Positions 1 through 8,135 of a stretch of DNA of 64,000 bases are shown here, in pieces. The position numbers and the translations under genes were made by a program. Source of the DNA: an uncultured Mediterraneibacter sp. (GTDB taxonomy: Bacteria > Bacillota > Clostridia > Lachnospirales > Lachnospiraceae); contig NZ_CALWFZ010000001.1 in assembly GCF_944377805.1 (NCBI RefSeq), positions 62,001 through 126,000 on the forward strand. Reading direction: 5' to 3'. The notes beneath the pieces were generated by a model, which was not told where the DNA came from, did no database searches, and saw only the letters and a program-made list of their open reading frames with translations. Numbering within the stretch: position 1 is the stretch's first letter; each line of letters starts with the position of its first letter.

Positions 1-396
1 TGCCAGCAGCGCTCCTGCTCCTCCGATAGCGCCAAAATACACGCCGCTGTATTTCTTCATGGCTTCCACAACTTCAGGAAGACGCGCGCCTTTTCCGATC
101 ATCCCGCGTGCTCCCACAGACATCATGGTCGGCGCGTATGCGTCCATACGTCCGCTCGTTGTCGGGCCTGCGCTTCCAATAACCTGACCCGGTTTCGCAG
201 GTGTCGGACCCACATAATAGATTGTCGCGTCTTTCGGATCAAAGGGGATCTCTTCTCCCTTTGCCAGAGCCTCGCACATTCTCTTATGTCCTGCATCTCT
301 GGAAGTATAGATCGTTCCGGTCAAAAGCACCTGATCTCCCGCGTGAAGTGTCTTAGCAAGCTCCTCTGTGAGTGGTAATGTAATCTTTCTTGCCAT
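1..396 (-). CDS. Fumarate hydratase class I, beta subunit (partial, C-terminus beyond window)
   Basis: This is the N-terminal 132 residues of the beta (C-terminal-type) subunit of the iron-sulfur class I fumarase, which interconverts malate and fumarate together with the alpha subunit encoded just upstream. The sequence shows the family run VGPTPAKPGQVIGSAGPTTS followed by SGRMDAY and a GARGMIGKG stretch. The start ATG (394-396) directly abuts the TAA of the alpha gene, which implies translational coupling. The gene runs off the left edge of the window, so its 3' end is unseen. L-tartrate dehydratase beta subunits are close relatives, but the malate dehydrogenase and fumarate reductase genes in the same run favour fumarase. 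Confidence 0.93.
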   Translation of the reverse strand, partial: MARKITLPLTEELAKTLHAGDQVLLTGTIYTSRDAGHKRMCEALAKGEEIPFDPKDATIYYVGPTPAKPGQVIGSAGPTTSGRMDAYAPTMMSVGARGMIGKGARLPEVVEAMKKYSGVYFGAIGGAGALLA

Positions 397-1239
397 TTAT
401 ATCACCTCCGATTTGTGGCGTGTCACATGACAGTTGATATTAACCGCGCAGGGCATTCCCGCGATATGAGTTGGCAGTGTCTCGATATTAAGGCCGATAG
501 CTGTCGTCTTTCCGCCAAAACCCTGAGGTCCGATACCCAGCTCATTGATCTTTTCCAGCATTTCCTTCTCAAGATCTGCGTAGAACGGATCCGGATTGGA
601 GGAATCGAGCGGTCTCATGAGCGCTTTTTTGGCAAGAAGCGCACACTTGTCAAATGTTCCTCCGATACCCACGCCTACTACCATAGGCGGACATGGATTG
701 GGGCCTGCCGTCTCCACTACTTCAATAATAAAGTCCTTGATACCCTGAAGTCCTGCAGACGGTTTGAACATGCGGATCTGACTCATATTCTCGCTTCCAA
801 ACCCTTTTGGTCCCACTGTGACTTTAATCTTATCACCCGGCACGATCTCCGTATAGAGCATGGCCGGTGTGTTATCCCCAGTGTTACCGCGGCGCACCGG
901 ATCTTTTACAACTGACTTGCGCAGATAACCTTTATCATACCCTCTGCGAACCCCCTCGTCCACAGCCTCACTCAGGTCTCCTCCCACAAGACGCACATCC
1001 TGTCCGATCTCAAGGAACACGCAGGCCATTCCTGTGTCCTGACAGATCGGCACATTCTCGCTGTCAGCAATCTCAAAGTTTTCGATAATATTATCCAGAA
1101 CGCCCTGGGCAATCTCTCCGTCCTCACAGGCACGGCAGTCACGGATTGCGCATTTTACGTCTCCCGGAAGATGATTGTTGGCATCGATGCAGAGTCTCTC
1201 GATCACATCGGTGAGTGTACTTACATTTATTTCACGCAT
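397..1239 (-). CDS. Fumarate hydratase class I, alpha subunit
   Basis: This 280-residue protein is the alpha (N-terminal-type) subunit of the oxygen-sensitive [4Fe-4S] fumarase. Family hallmarks visible are [29 protein letters not shown] and [18 protein letters not shown], which carry the cluster cysteines. The start at 1239 (MREINVSTL) is chosen because AGGAAAGGAG lies at a good distance; an in-frame start at 1269 lacks such a site. It follows the AspT-like carrier by 114 nt and precedes the beta subunit with no gap. In context it would dehydrate malate to fumarate for the flavoprotein encoded at 2526-4127. The cytoplasm is the expected location. Confidence 0.95.
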   Translation of the reverse strand: MREINVSTLTDVIERLCIDANNHLPGDVKCAIRDCRACEDGEIAQGVLDNIIENFEIADSENVPICQDTGMACVFLEIGQDVRLVGGDLSEAVDEGVRRGYDKGYLRKSVVKDPVRRGNTGDNTPAMLYTEIVPGDKIKVTVGPKGFGSENMSQIRMFKPSAGLQGIKDFIIEVVETAGPNPCPPMVVGVGIGGTFDKCALLAKKALMRPLDSSNPDPFYADLEKEMLEKINELGIGPQGFGGKTTAIGLNIETLPTHIAGMPCAVNINCHVTRHKSEVI

Positions 1240-1353
1240 GGAAATCAACTCCTTTCCTGATTGTACCATTGTTTTTGTTCAGCCATACACAGAGCCGTTC
1301 TACAAAGCATACGAGGTTGCTTTCTACTCCGCCCCATGTACGGCCGGACTTTT

Positions 1354-2511
1354 TTATAAAAATATTCCGATAAACTGGCAGCCCAGCACCACAAATACGA
1401 GGGCTACCGGATAAGTTGCCGCATAAGCGGAGGCCACATCGTCTGTACCTGTCACGCGAATCAGTGTTCCGAGAGCCGGAGTACTTGTCATTCCGCCACA
1501 GATAGAGCCAAGTGTGTTGAACAGGCTCAGCTTCATCAGCTTCACGGCTACAAAATATCCGATGAGCATCGGAATCAGTGTGATCAGCGCTCCGTACACA
1601 AACAGGACGAGCCCCTGCTCTTTAAGGATCTCAATAAACCCTGCGCCTGCTTCTACTCCCGCGCCGATGAGGAACAGCGCCAGCCCAAACTCACGCAGGC
1701 ATTCCAAAACAGATTTCTCTACATGGAAACTAATCTTTCCTGCATGGCCGAAATGTCCCAGGATAAGCCCAGCAATCAGCGGGCCTCCCGATGTTCCCAG
1801 TGAGAACTCCGCTCCGCCCGGAAGCGGAATAACGATTTTTGCCAGAATGATTCCCAGCGCGATCGCAAGCGCAAATGCGAAGAATCCCATCTCATCCACA
1901 ATGAAAAGTTTCTCTTTCTTCTTCAGCGCATCGTCGCCTACATTCTGAGCCGCCTCAAATTTCGCTCTCTCTGCCGCCATATCTGTCTTTAAAAATTTCG
2001 GAACAAGCTGTACAAAAAGCACAACCCCCACAACGCCAAAAGGATAAGCGATACCATATCCTACAGACGCATTGGCCGATCCCGTCGCGTCAATGGCCGC
2101 CGCAAGGCCCGGCGTACTTGTAAGCGCTCCGGACATCATACCAACGCTGATGTCAGACGGAACACCTGCGATCTCAATGATCCCAACTGTAGTCAGCGCG
2201 CCCGCCGCGATAATGATCAGTCCCAAAAGGATATATGATTTTGCGTTAATCTTAAAGTTGCGGAAAAACTTCGGCCCCGCGATAAAACCAACAGACGTCA
2301 CGAAACAGATCAGTCCCAGTTCACGCACAAGATCGGGCACCTCAAAACCGAAATGTCCGAACACAAGGGCGACAAGCAGTACGCCTGCCGTCCCCAGTTC
2401 CACTCCCCGGATCTTAATGCTTCCTACCAGATAGCCGACGAAAGCGACCAGGAATACGACCATCAGCGTATTGCCAAGCACACTCTCCTGAAACCAATTT
2501 ACTAAAAACAT
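1354..2511 (-). CDS. AspT/YidE-family anion exchanger, probably a C4-dicarboxylate carrier
   Basis: This 385-residue polytopic membrane protein has about ten hydrophobic segments in two halves. Each half carries the duplicated AspT-family signature: GALTSTPGLAAA near residue 129 and GGMTSTPALGTL near residue 340. The classical family members (aspartate:alanine exchanger AspT, YidE, YbjL) are about 540-560 residues and carry two RCK/TrkA-C domains between the halves. Here only a short charged linker of roughly 40 residues replaces them. It sits between the fumarate-reductase-type gene and fumarase, so succinate, fumarate or malate exchange is a reasonable inference. The substrate cannot be read from the sequence. 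Confidence 0.82.
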   Translation of the reverse strand: MFLVNWFQESVLGNTLMVVFLVAFVGYLVGSIKIRGVELGTAGVLLVALVFGHFGFEVPDLVRELGLICFVTSVGFIAGPKFFRNFKINAKSYILLGLIIIAAGALTTVGIIEIAGVPSDISVGMMSGALTSTPGLAAAIDATGSANASVGYGIAYPFGVVGVVLFVQLVPKFLKTDMAAERAKFEAAQNVGDDALKKKEKLFIVDEMGFFAFALAIALGIILAKIVIPLPGGAEFSLGTSGGPLIAGLILGHFGHAGKISFHVEKSVLECLREFGLALFLIGAGVEAGAGFIEILKEQGLVLFVYGALITLIPMLIGYFVAVKLMKLSLFNTLGSICGGMTSTPALGTLIRVTGTDDVASAYAATYPVALVFVVLGCQFIGIFL

Positions 2512-2525
2512 GTTCTCTCCCTTTC

Positions 2526-4127
2526 CTATCTCTCATGTCTTGCGTACTTCGGAAGAAGGAGCGGGGATACGTCGCCTGTGTCGATTCCTGCCACTTTTAA
2601 TTCCTCAGCATACGCCTGTATGTGATCCAGATTCATCGTTCCAAGCTCAACGTTCTTAGCTTTCGCCGCCGCGGCTTTTCCGGCATTGCGCCCGAATACG
2701 ATGATATCCAGAAGCGAGTTGCCCATCAGACGGTTTCTTCCGTGGATTCCACCGACAGCCTCACCTGCCACAAGCAGGTTGTTGATAACTTTTGTAAATC
2801 CGTCTCCTCCGATTTCAAGACCGCCGTTCTGATAATGAAGGGTCGGATAAATCAGAATCGGAAGTTTTCTCATATCAATATCATAGTTCATATACATGCG
2901 GAGCATAGCGGGAATACGTTTTTCAATCGTTCCCGGTCCTCCAAGTTCCTCAATCATCGGAGTATCAAGCCATACGCCGCTTCCAAGAGGAGTCGTTACG
3001 CCTTTTCCGCGGGCCGTACACTCACGAATGATCGATGCCGCCGCCACGTCGCGCGTCTCCAGAGGATGCATAAACGCCTCGCCGTCCACATTGACAAGCT
3101 GAGCGCCTACTGAACGCACTTTCTCCGTCACAAGAGCGCCAAAAATCTGAGACGGGAACGCGACTCCTGTCGGATGATACTGGATCGTATCCTGATACAG
3201 AAGCGGTGCCCCCAGGCGGTAACCGAGGATCAGTCCGTCCGCCGTAGCGCCGTAGTGGTTTGAAGTCGGAAATCCCTGATAGTGCATACGGCCCGCTCCG
3301 CCTGTTGCAATGATCACGGTCTTTGCCTTTGCCACAAGATAGTCTTCTGTCTCGAGATTCTGAAGCACAGCTCCCGCTACCTGTCCTCTGTCATCCTTAA
3401 TCAGCTCTACCGCCACCGTAAACTCGGCAACCGGGATCTGCCGATTTAATACTTCATCGCGAAGCGTACGCATAATCTCTGCTCCGGAGTAATCCTTGCA
3501 GGCATGCATTCTTTTTCTTGAAGTACCGCCGCCGTGTGTGGTAATCATTCTTCCATCTTTGTCCTTATCGAACATGACCCCAAGTTCATTGAGCCATTTG
3601 ATCGCATCCGGAGCTTCCATAACAAGACGTTTTAAAAGTTCCGGTCTCGCGGCAAAATGTCCGCCGCCGAACGCGTCCAGATAGTGCTGTACCGGAGAGT
3701 CATTCTCTTTATCTGCAGCCTGGATGCCGCCCTCTGCCATCATCGTATTAGCGTCACCGATACGAAGTTTTGTAGCGATCATTACATTTGCGCCCGCTTC
3801 GTGAGCCTCAATGGCTGCTGACGCGCCTGCGCCGCCGCCGCCGATCACAAGCACATCCACATCATAATCTACCTTGTTAATATCAACCCTGTCTGCAAGC
3901 AGACGGCTGTTGGAGTGGAGAAGATTCACCAGCTCCTTCGGCGCTTTCTGTCCTTTATTCGGTCCTATTTTAATCTCTTCAAATGCCTCTTCCCTGTAAT
4001 CAGGATGGAACTCTTTAAGAAGGGCATCTTTTTCCTCCGCAGTCATACGTCTTGGTTCCGTGCCAAGACGCTCTGCTCTGGTGGCCTCCACTTTTTTCAC
4101 GGATTCCATCATTTCCGGTGTAAACAT
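2526..4127 (-). CDS. Soluble fumarate reductase-type flavoprotein subunit (FrdA/TfrA-like)
   Basis: This is a 533-residue FAD protein of the succinate dehydrogenase/fumarate reductase family. After an unusual N-terminal extension of about 85 residues comes the dinucleotide fold VIGGGGAGASAA (residues 94-105). The substrate and proton-transfer residues of fumarate reductases can be aligned: QYHPTG (H318), TEKVR (E335, R338), ETRD (R359), LHYQNGG (H431) and NRLMGNS (R466). The histidine that binds FAD covalently in membrane Frd is Asn127 here (NTMMAEGG), so FAD should be non-covalent, as in soluble relatives. No membrane anchor gene is nearby. The 2Fe-2S/4Fe-4S partner lies 12 nt upstream. The start has AAGGAGG at good spacing. 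L-aspartate oxidase is unlikely because of the iron-sulfur partner. Confidence 0.88.
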   Translation of the reverse strand: MFTPEMMESVKKVEATRAERLGTEPRRMTAEEKDALLKEFHPDYREEAFEEIKIGPNKGQKAPKELVNLLHSNSRLLADRVDINKVDYDVDVLVIGGGGAGASAAIEAHEAGANVMIATKLRIGDANTMMAEGGIQAADKENDSPVQHYLDAFGGGHFAARPELLKRLVMEAPDAIKWLNELGVMFDKDKDGRMITTHGGGTSRKRMHACKDYSGAEIMRTLRDEVLNRQIPVAEFTVAVELIKDDRGQVAGAVLQNLETEDYLVAKAKTVIIATGGAGRMHYQGFPTSNHYGATADGLILGYRLGAPLLYQDTIQYHPTGVAFPSQIFGALVTEKVRSVGAQLVNVDGEAFMHPLETRDVAAASIIRECTARGKGVTTPLGSGVWLDTPMIEELGGPGTIEKRIPAMLRMYMNYDIDMRKLPILIYPTLHYQNGGLEIGGDGFTKVINNLLVAGEAVGGIHGRNRLMGNSLLDIIVFGRNAGKAAAAKAKNVELGTMNLDHIQAYAEELKVAGIDTGDVSPLLLPKYARHER

Positions 4128-4139
4128 GATCTTCCCTCC

Positions 4140-4814
4140 TTATTTCTCAATCTCTCTGTTGTTGTAAAGCTCCTGCATCTGAGTGATCGGCTTCTCCATG
4201 ATCTGCTCGATCAGTTCGTCATACTGACCGCTGTGGATTTCTTCCACGCGGTTTGTCAGATGTTCTGATTCAGGCGCAATATATTTTCCTGTCAGGCGTC
4301 TTGCAAGAACTCCTACCATCGGGTGGGATATTTCAGCCGGACATCTCACAGAACAGCAGCCGCATCCGATACAGTCAAAGGACTCTTCCGCACATTTCTC
4401 GAACTCTCCGCGCTGTGCGTAGGCGATATACTGCATAACATTTAAATCCTGGGTACATGCCTTTGTGCAGGCGTTACATCCGATACAGCTGTAGATCTCC
4501 GGATACAGCTCCATCATGATCTTCTGTTCCGGACGGATCTCGTCCATGTCATATGTTCTCTTATCTGTCGGGAAGAACGGGATGCTTGCCACATACATGC
4601 CATCCTCTACCTGTGTCTGACAGGCAAGGCATGTCTTTAATTCATTCTTGCCTTTGATCCTGTAGATCGTTGCGCAGGCGCCGCAGAAGCCATGACGGCA
4701 TCCGCATCCTCTTTTCAGTGTATAACCCGCATATTCCATAGCTGTCATGATTGTCAGCTCTGAGGGAACACTGTATTTCTTACCGAAAAAATATACATTT
4801 ACCATCTTTTCCAT
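4140..4814 (-). CDS. Iron-sulfur subunit of fumarate reductase (FrdB/TfrB N-terminal-like)
   Basis: This 224-residue electron-transfer protein has a ferredoxin-type 2Fe-2S domain (C39, C44, C47, then C62/C65) followed by two cysteine clusters for [4Fe-4S] centres (C110-C113-C116-C120 and C148-C151-C154-C158). The layout matches the iron-sulfur subunits of succinate dehydrogenase and fumarate reductase. The methanogen thiol:fumarate reductase subunit TfrB carries an additional HdrB-like CCG region that is absent here; a separate HdrB lies in the same operon. It should hand electrons to the flavoprotein encoded 12 nt downstream. The start has AAAGGAAG ten bases upstream. Confidence 0.88.
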   Translation of the reverse strand: MEKMVNVYFFGKKYSVPSELTIMTAMEYAGYTLKRGCGCRHGFCGACATIYRIKGKNELKTCLACQTQVEDGMYVASIPFFPTDKRTYDMDEIRPEQKIMMELYPEIYSCIGCNACTKACTQDLNVMQYIAYAQRGEFEKCAEESFDCIGCGCCSVRCPAEISHPMVGVLARRLTGKYIAPESEHLTNRVEEIHSGQYDELIEQIMEKPITQMQELYNNREIEK

Positions 4815-4831
4815 GATATTTCTTCCTTTCC

Positions 4832-5686
4832 CTAGTATTCATTCGGCATCTCATCGACTTCATCGCACCGAAATACCGGACCGTCTTTACATACATATTT
4901 GGAACCAATGTTACATCTGCCGCATTTGCCGATCCCGCATTTCATGCGGAGCTCTAATGTCGTATATACCTGGTCTCTGGAAAATCCCAGCTCCTCAAGT
5001 CCGGCCAGGGTAAACTTAATCATGATCGGCGGACCGCAGACAAGCGCGGTCTTATTTACATCAAAGCCCAGCTCTTTTACATAATTGGGTACGAATCCCA
5101 CATGGCCGTCCCATCCTTCCTGCTCACGGTCAATGGTCAGATGAACATGTACGTCCGGCGCGTTCATCCACACTTCCTGGATCTCTTTTAACTGAACCAG
5201 GTCGTCCGCAGAGCGGGATCCGTATACAATATCTACTGTACCGTAGTCTTCACGCTTATCGAGGACATAGTTGATAACAGAACGAAGGGGCGCAAGACCG
5301 ATACCTCCGGCGATAAACAGGAGATCTTTTCCTTTTAACACATCTTCCACCGGAAAATGATTGCCGTAAGGTCCCCGGACTGTAATCTCATCTCCCACTT
5401 CCAGGCCGTGCAGAAAGTCTGTGAGCATTCCGCACTTCTTAATACTGAACTCCTGATATTCCTTATTCGTCGGAGAGGAAGTGATAGAGAACATTCCCTC
5501 GCTGATTCCCGGCGCGCAGAGCATCGCGCACTGCCCAGGCATATGCTCGAACAGCTTGCCGCCTTCCGGAGCATTGACGCGGAATGTCTTCACGTCAGGC
5601 GTCTCCTCACGAATATCAGTGATCACGCCCACCTTCGGAATCAGCGTATCCAGCGTATAGTTCTTGTGACATGTGCATTCACTCAT
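4832..5686 (-). CDS. flxA: FAD/NAD(P)H-binding electron-input subunit (FlxA-like)
   Basis: This is a 284-residue ferredoxin-reductase-type protein. An FAD-binding beta-barrel with the flavin motif FSITSSPT is followed by the nucleotide-binding domain starting at FIAGGIGLAPLRS, and a C-terminal 2Fe-2S site CGIGKCGRC...YVC, as in dihydroorotate dehydrogenase PyrK and anaerobic sulfite reductase AsrB. In the Flx-Hdr complexes known from sulfate reducers this subunit oxidises NAD(P)H. Its start codon overlaps the stop of the upstream flxB-like gene by one base (TAATG), with GGGAGG upstream. Taken alone it could be called an AsrB homologue; the hdr genes in the same run favour FlxA. Confidence 0.85.
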   Translation of the reverse strand: MSECTCHKNYTLDTLIPKVGVITDIREETPDVKTFRVNAPEGGKLFEHMPGQCAMLCAPGISEGMFSITSSPTNKEYQEFSIKKCGMLTDFLHGLEVGDEITVRGPYGNHFPVEDVLKGKDLLFIAGGIGLAPLRSVINYVLDKREDYGTVDIVYGSRSADDLVQLKEIQEVWMNAPDVHVHLTIDREQEGWDGHVGFVPNYVKELGFDVNKTALVCGPPIMIKFTLAGLEELGFSRDQVYTTLELRMKCGIGKCGRCNIGSKYVCKDGPVFRCDEVDEMPNEY

Positions 5687-6726
5687 TACTGCTCACCTCC
5701 CTGTTTCTGAAACGCTTTCACTACTTTTACGATATTTAAAGCGGACGGACATTTCTCCACACATCTGCCGCATCCAACGCAGGAATACATGCCGTCATTA
5801 TTTGCCGGGAAGTACACCAGCTTATGCATGAATCTCTGCCGGAATCTCTCTTTTTGAGTAGTCCGGTTATTGCCGTGCGCCATCATCGTAAAATCAGAGT
5901 ACATACAGGAATCCCAGCAGCGGTATCTCTTCACGCCGTTCTTTCCGGCGTCATAGTCCTTAATGTCATAGCACTGACAGGTCGGACATACAAAAGTACA
6001 TGTGCCGCATGCCAGACAGGGCTTGTACAGTTCGTCCCAGAGCGGATCCTCAAACTTCTCCATCAGAACATCACCGTTCCATCCTTCAAGGGAGAGGTTA
6101 GAATACGGAAGCTGCTCTATGATACTGTGAATCGCCTCTTTTTCCTGCTCTACAGCAGCGTCGGCGCCGGAGTCTTCTGTCAGGAGACCGGAAAGTGATT
6201 CTGTGAGCGCCTCGCCTTTCTCTGTGAGCGGCTTCCAGCAAAGATCATCCCCGATCAGCCATGCTTCCACATCGGCCCCTGGATTGGCAGCGTCCACTCC
6301 GAAAGCCTTGCAAAAACACGTCTCCTCAGGTTCATGGCATGCAAGGGCCACAATCGTTCCGTGATCCCTGCGGGCAGCATAGAACGTGTCAATAGGATCC
6401 ACGAGGAATACTTTGTCCAGCACTTCCACGCCTCTTACATCACACGCTCTCATTCCGAACACAACAAAATCCTGTTCCTGTAATGCCTCCGGTTCAACAC
6501 TTAACTTCTTTCCGTCTCTGACGCAGGTATAGAGGTTTTCGCTCTGCGGGAAGAAGGCGTCTTTCGGAGATTTTACTGTTTTTAACGTATCAATATCGAC
6601 TTCTGCGTCTTTCGTCCACACGCCGAAATTAACCTGTCCTTCATTTCTTACCGGAAGATATAATTCCTGCTCTGCGGCAATCTTCTGAAATAATGCCGAC
6701 AGATTTTCTTTTGCGATCTTATACAT
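5686..6726 (-). CDS. flxB: 4Fe-4S dicluster protein (FlxB/AsrA-like)
   Basis: This 346-residue cytoplasmic protein has a long N-terminal region with the conserved RACDVRGVEVLDKVF segment and a C-terminal pair of ferredoxin motifs, CLACGTCTFVCPTC and CVGCGRCVEKCP. This architecture is shared by anaerobic sulfite reductase subunit A and FlxB. In the Flx-Hdr complex it is thought to wire FlxA to the remaining clusters. It lies four bases after the stop of the flxC-like gene and overlaps the flxA-like start. No sulfite reductase (AsrC) gene is present, which argues against an Asr operon. Confidence 0.82.
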   Translation of the reverse strand: MYKIAKENLSALFQKIAAEQELYLPVRNEGQVNFGVWTKDAEVDIDTLKTVKSPKDAFFPQSENLYTCVRDGKKLSVEPEALQEQDFVVFGMRACDVRGVEVLDKVFLVDPIDTFYAARRDHGTIVALACHEPEETCFCKAFGVDAANPGADVEAWLIGDDLCWKPLTEKGEALTESLSGLLTEDSGADAAVEQEKEAIHSIIEQLPYSNLSLEGWNGDVLMEKFEDPLWDELYKPCLACGTCTFVCPTCQCYDIKDYDAGKNGVKRYRCWDSCMYSDFTMMAHGNNRTTQKERFRQRFMHKLVYFPANNDGMYSCVGCGRCVEKCPSALNIVKVVKAFQKQGGEQ

Positions 6727-6729
6727 ACA

Positions 6730-7704
6730 TTATCCCCTTTCTGCCACAATTCCCGGCTCAGCGTCATCAAGGTCATAGTTGGTAAGCGGAGTTCTGGGCT
6801 CCAGATCAGCCCCTGCCTGATATTCTCCGTAAAGTTCATCAATATCCTTGATAAACTTGCGGTTAAACAGATGCAGGCGGATTCCCTGAGGACAGACTCT
6901 GCTGCACTCTCCACAGTCCGTACATCTTCCAGCGACATGGAAAGCACGGATAATATGGAACATCTTCTCCTCAAAAGAATCCGCATTTGCCTTCTGCGCG
7001 CTGTCAAACTTGTTGCTGTCAAACACGCACTTGCGGCAGCTGCATGCCGGACACACATTACGGCAGGCATTACAGCGGATACATTTGCTCAGTTCCTTCT
7101 GGAAGAACGCGAATTTTTCCTCCGGGCTCATTGCCTCGATCTTTTCCACTTCAGCAAAGCGATCCCCGTCTTTCGTCTCTTTCGAGTCTCCGATTGTCTC
7201 GTCAAAGATCACATGATCTTTTCCTTTGCACACATGGCATCTCTCCAGCATGGCATCGGCATAGGAGCATGTCTTTTCCCCGTAGATAGTCTGAATGGTC
7301 AGCGTATCCGCCTCATCCCCCATTTCAGCCCCGGAGATACTTTTGATACCTTTAATACCCATTGCCCTGATCTTCTCGATGTCCAGCTTTCCTTTGCAGC
7401 CGACGCCGATGATATATGCCTTCTCGCGGTCAATGCGGTGCTCTTTTAAAAGTTCCTGAAAGCTGTATGTATCACATGGCTTTAAACATACGAGCGTCTT
7501 TCCTTCCAGTTTGGAAGCCTCGATCATATATTTGCTTAAGTTCGCCCCGCAGAATCCGTTATAGACAAAATCCGCAAAGTCCTCTTCTTTTTCAAAGTAA
7601 GCCGGCTCCGGATTGTAAGGCAGGTCCCCGGCTTTCCATCCGAGCACTCTTGCCACGGTTCCGTCAGCCAGAAGCTCTTTTGCGCGGTTAATTAATTCCT
7701 GCAT
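6730..7704 (-). CDS. flxC: 4Fe-4S protein with F420-hydrogenase-beta-like N-terminus (FlxC-like)
   Basis: This 324-residue protein has an N-terminal half resembling coenzyme F420-reducing hydrogenase beta-type proteins (LVCLKPCDTYSFQELL, YIIGVGCKGKLD). Two ferredoxin motifs follow, CIRCNACRNVCPACSC and CTDCGECSRVCPQG. That combination and its position between FlxD- and FlxB-like genes fit FlxC of the Flx-Hdr complex. The start overlaps the end of the flxD-like gene by 13 bases, and the ribosome site GGAGG lies inside that gene. The precise electron path through this subunit is unknown. Confidence 0.78.
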   Translation of the reverse strand: MQELINRAKELLADGTVARVLGWKAGDLPYNPEPAYFEKEEDFADFVYNGFCGANLSKYMIEASKLEGKTLVCLKPCDTYSFQELLKEHRIDREKAYIIGVGCKGKLDIEKIRAMGIKGIKSISGAEMGDEADTLTIQTIYGEKTCSYADAMLERCHVCKGKDHVIFDETIGDSKETKDGDRFAEVEKIEAMSPEEKFAFFQKELSKCIRCNACRNVCPACSCRKCVFDSNKFDSAQKANADSFEEKMFHIIRAFHVAGRCTDCGECSRVCPQGIRLHLFNRKFIKDIDELYGEYQAGADLEPRTPLTNYDLDDAEPGIVAERG

Positions 7705-8135
7705 CTTAAATCCTCCAATCTTACGTTTTTGCCAAGCGAAGTAACCTTGTCCACAAACTCATGCATTGTCTCTGAGAATTTCGCTCCCTCAGCAGCCGAT
7801 ACCCACTCTACCCGGGTACGTCCGTTTTCTACTCCGATGTAGTCAAGCATGGAGAAGAGAAGTGTCATACGCCGCCTCGCATAATAGTTTCCTGAAGTAT
7901 AATGGCAGTCGCCCGGATGGCATCCGCACATGATAACCCCATCCGCGCCCTTTTCAAATGCTCTTAAAATGAACATCGGATTGACGCGGCAGGAACAGGG
8001 AACACGGATGATCTTGACATCAGCCGAATAGGACATACGGCTGCTCCCCGCCAGATCCGCTCCGGCGTAGCTGCACCAGTTACAGCAGAACGCCACGATT
8101 TTTGGTCTGAATTCTTCGTTCTTTTCTATCGACAT
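7692..8135 (-). CDS. flxD: Hydrogenase iron-sulfur subunit family protein (MvhD/FlxD)
   Basis: This 147-residue MvhD-family protein has the conserved cysteine pattern CCNWCSYAGAD near the N-terminus, then PCSCRV and CGCHPGDCHY, which hold a 2Fe-2S cluster. In methanogens MvhD bridges a hydrogenase and HdrA, and in sulfate reducers FlxD bridges Flx and HdrA. Here it directly follows hdrA, overlapping it by ten bases. The start at 8135 (MSIEKNEEF) has GGAGGT nine bases upstream. A longer in-frame start at 8234 would lie deep inside hdrA and has no equivalent in the family. No hydrogenase genes are present. Confidence 0.9.
   Translation of the reverse strand: MSIEKNEEFRPKIVAFCCNWCSYAGADLAGSSRMSYSADVKIIRVPCSCRVNPMFILRAFEKGADGVIMCGCHPGDCHYTSGNYYARRRMTLLFSMLDYIGVENGRTRVEWVSAAEGAKFSETMHEFVDKVTSLGKNVRLEDLRCRN

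Noticed and set aside
6730-8135. Reading the cluster as an anaerobic sulfite reductase (asr) or hydrogenase operon
   Set aside because: AsrC and hydrogenase catalytic subunits are absent, whereas HdrA, HdrB and HdrC are all present.
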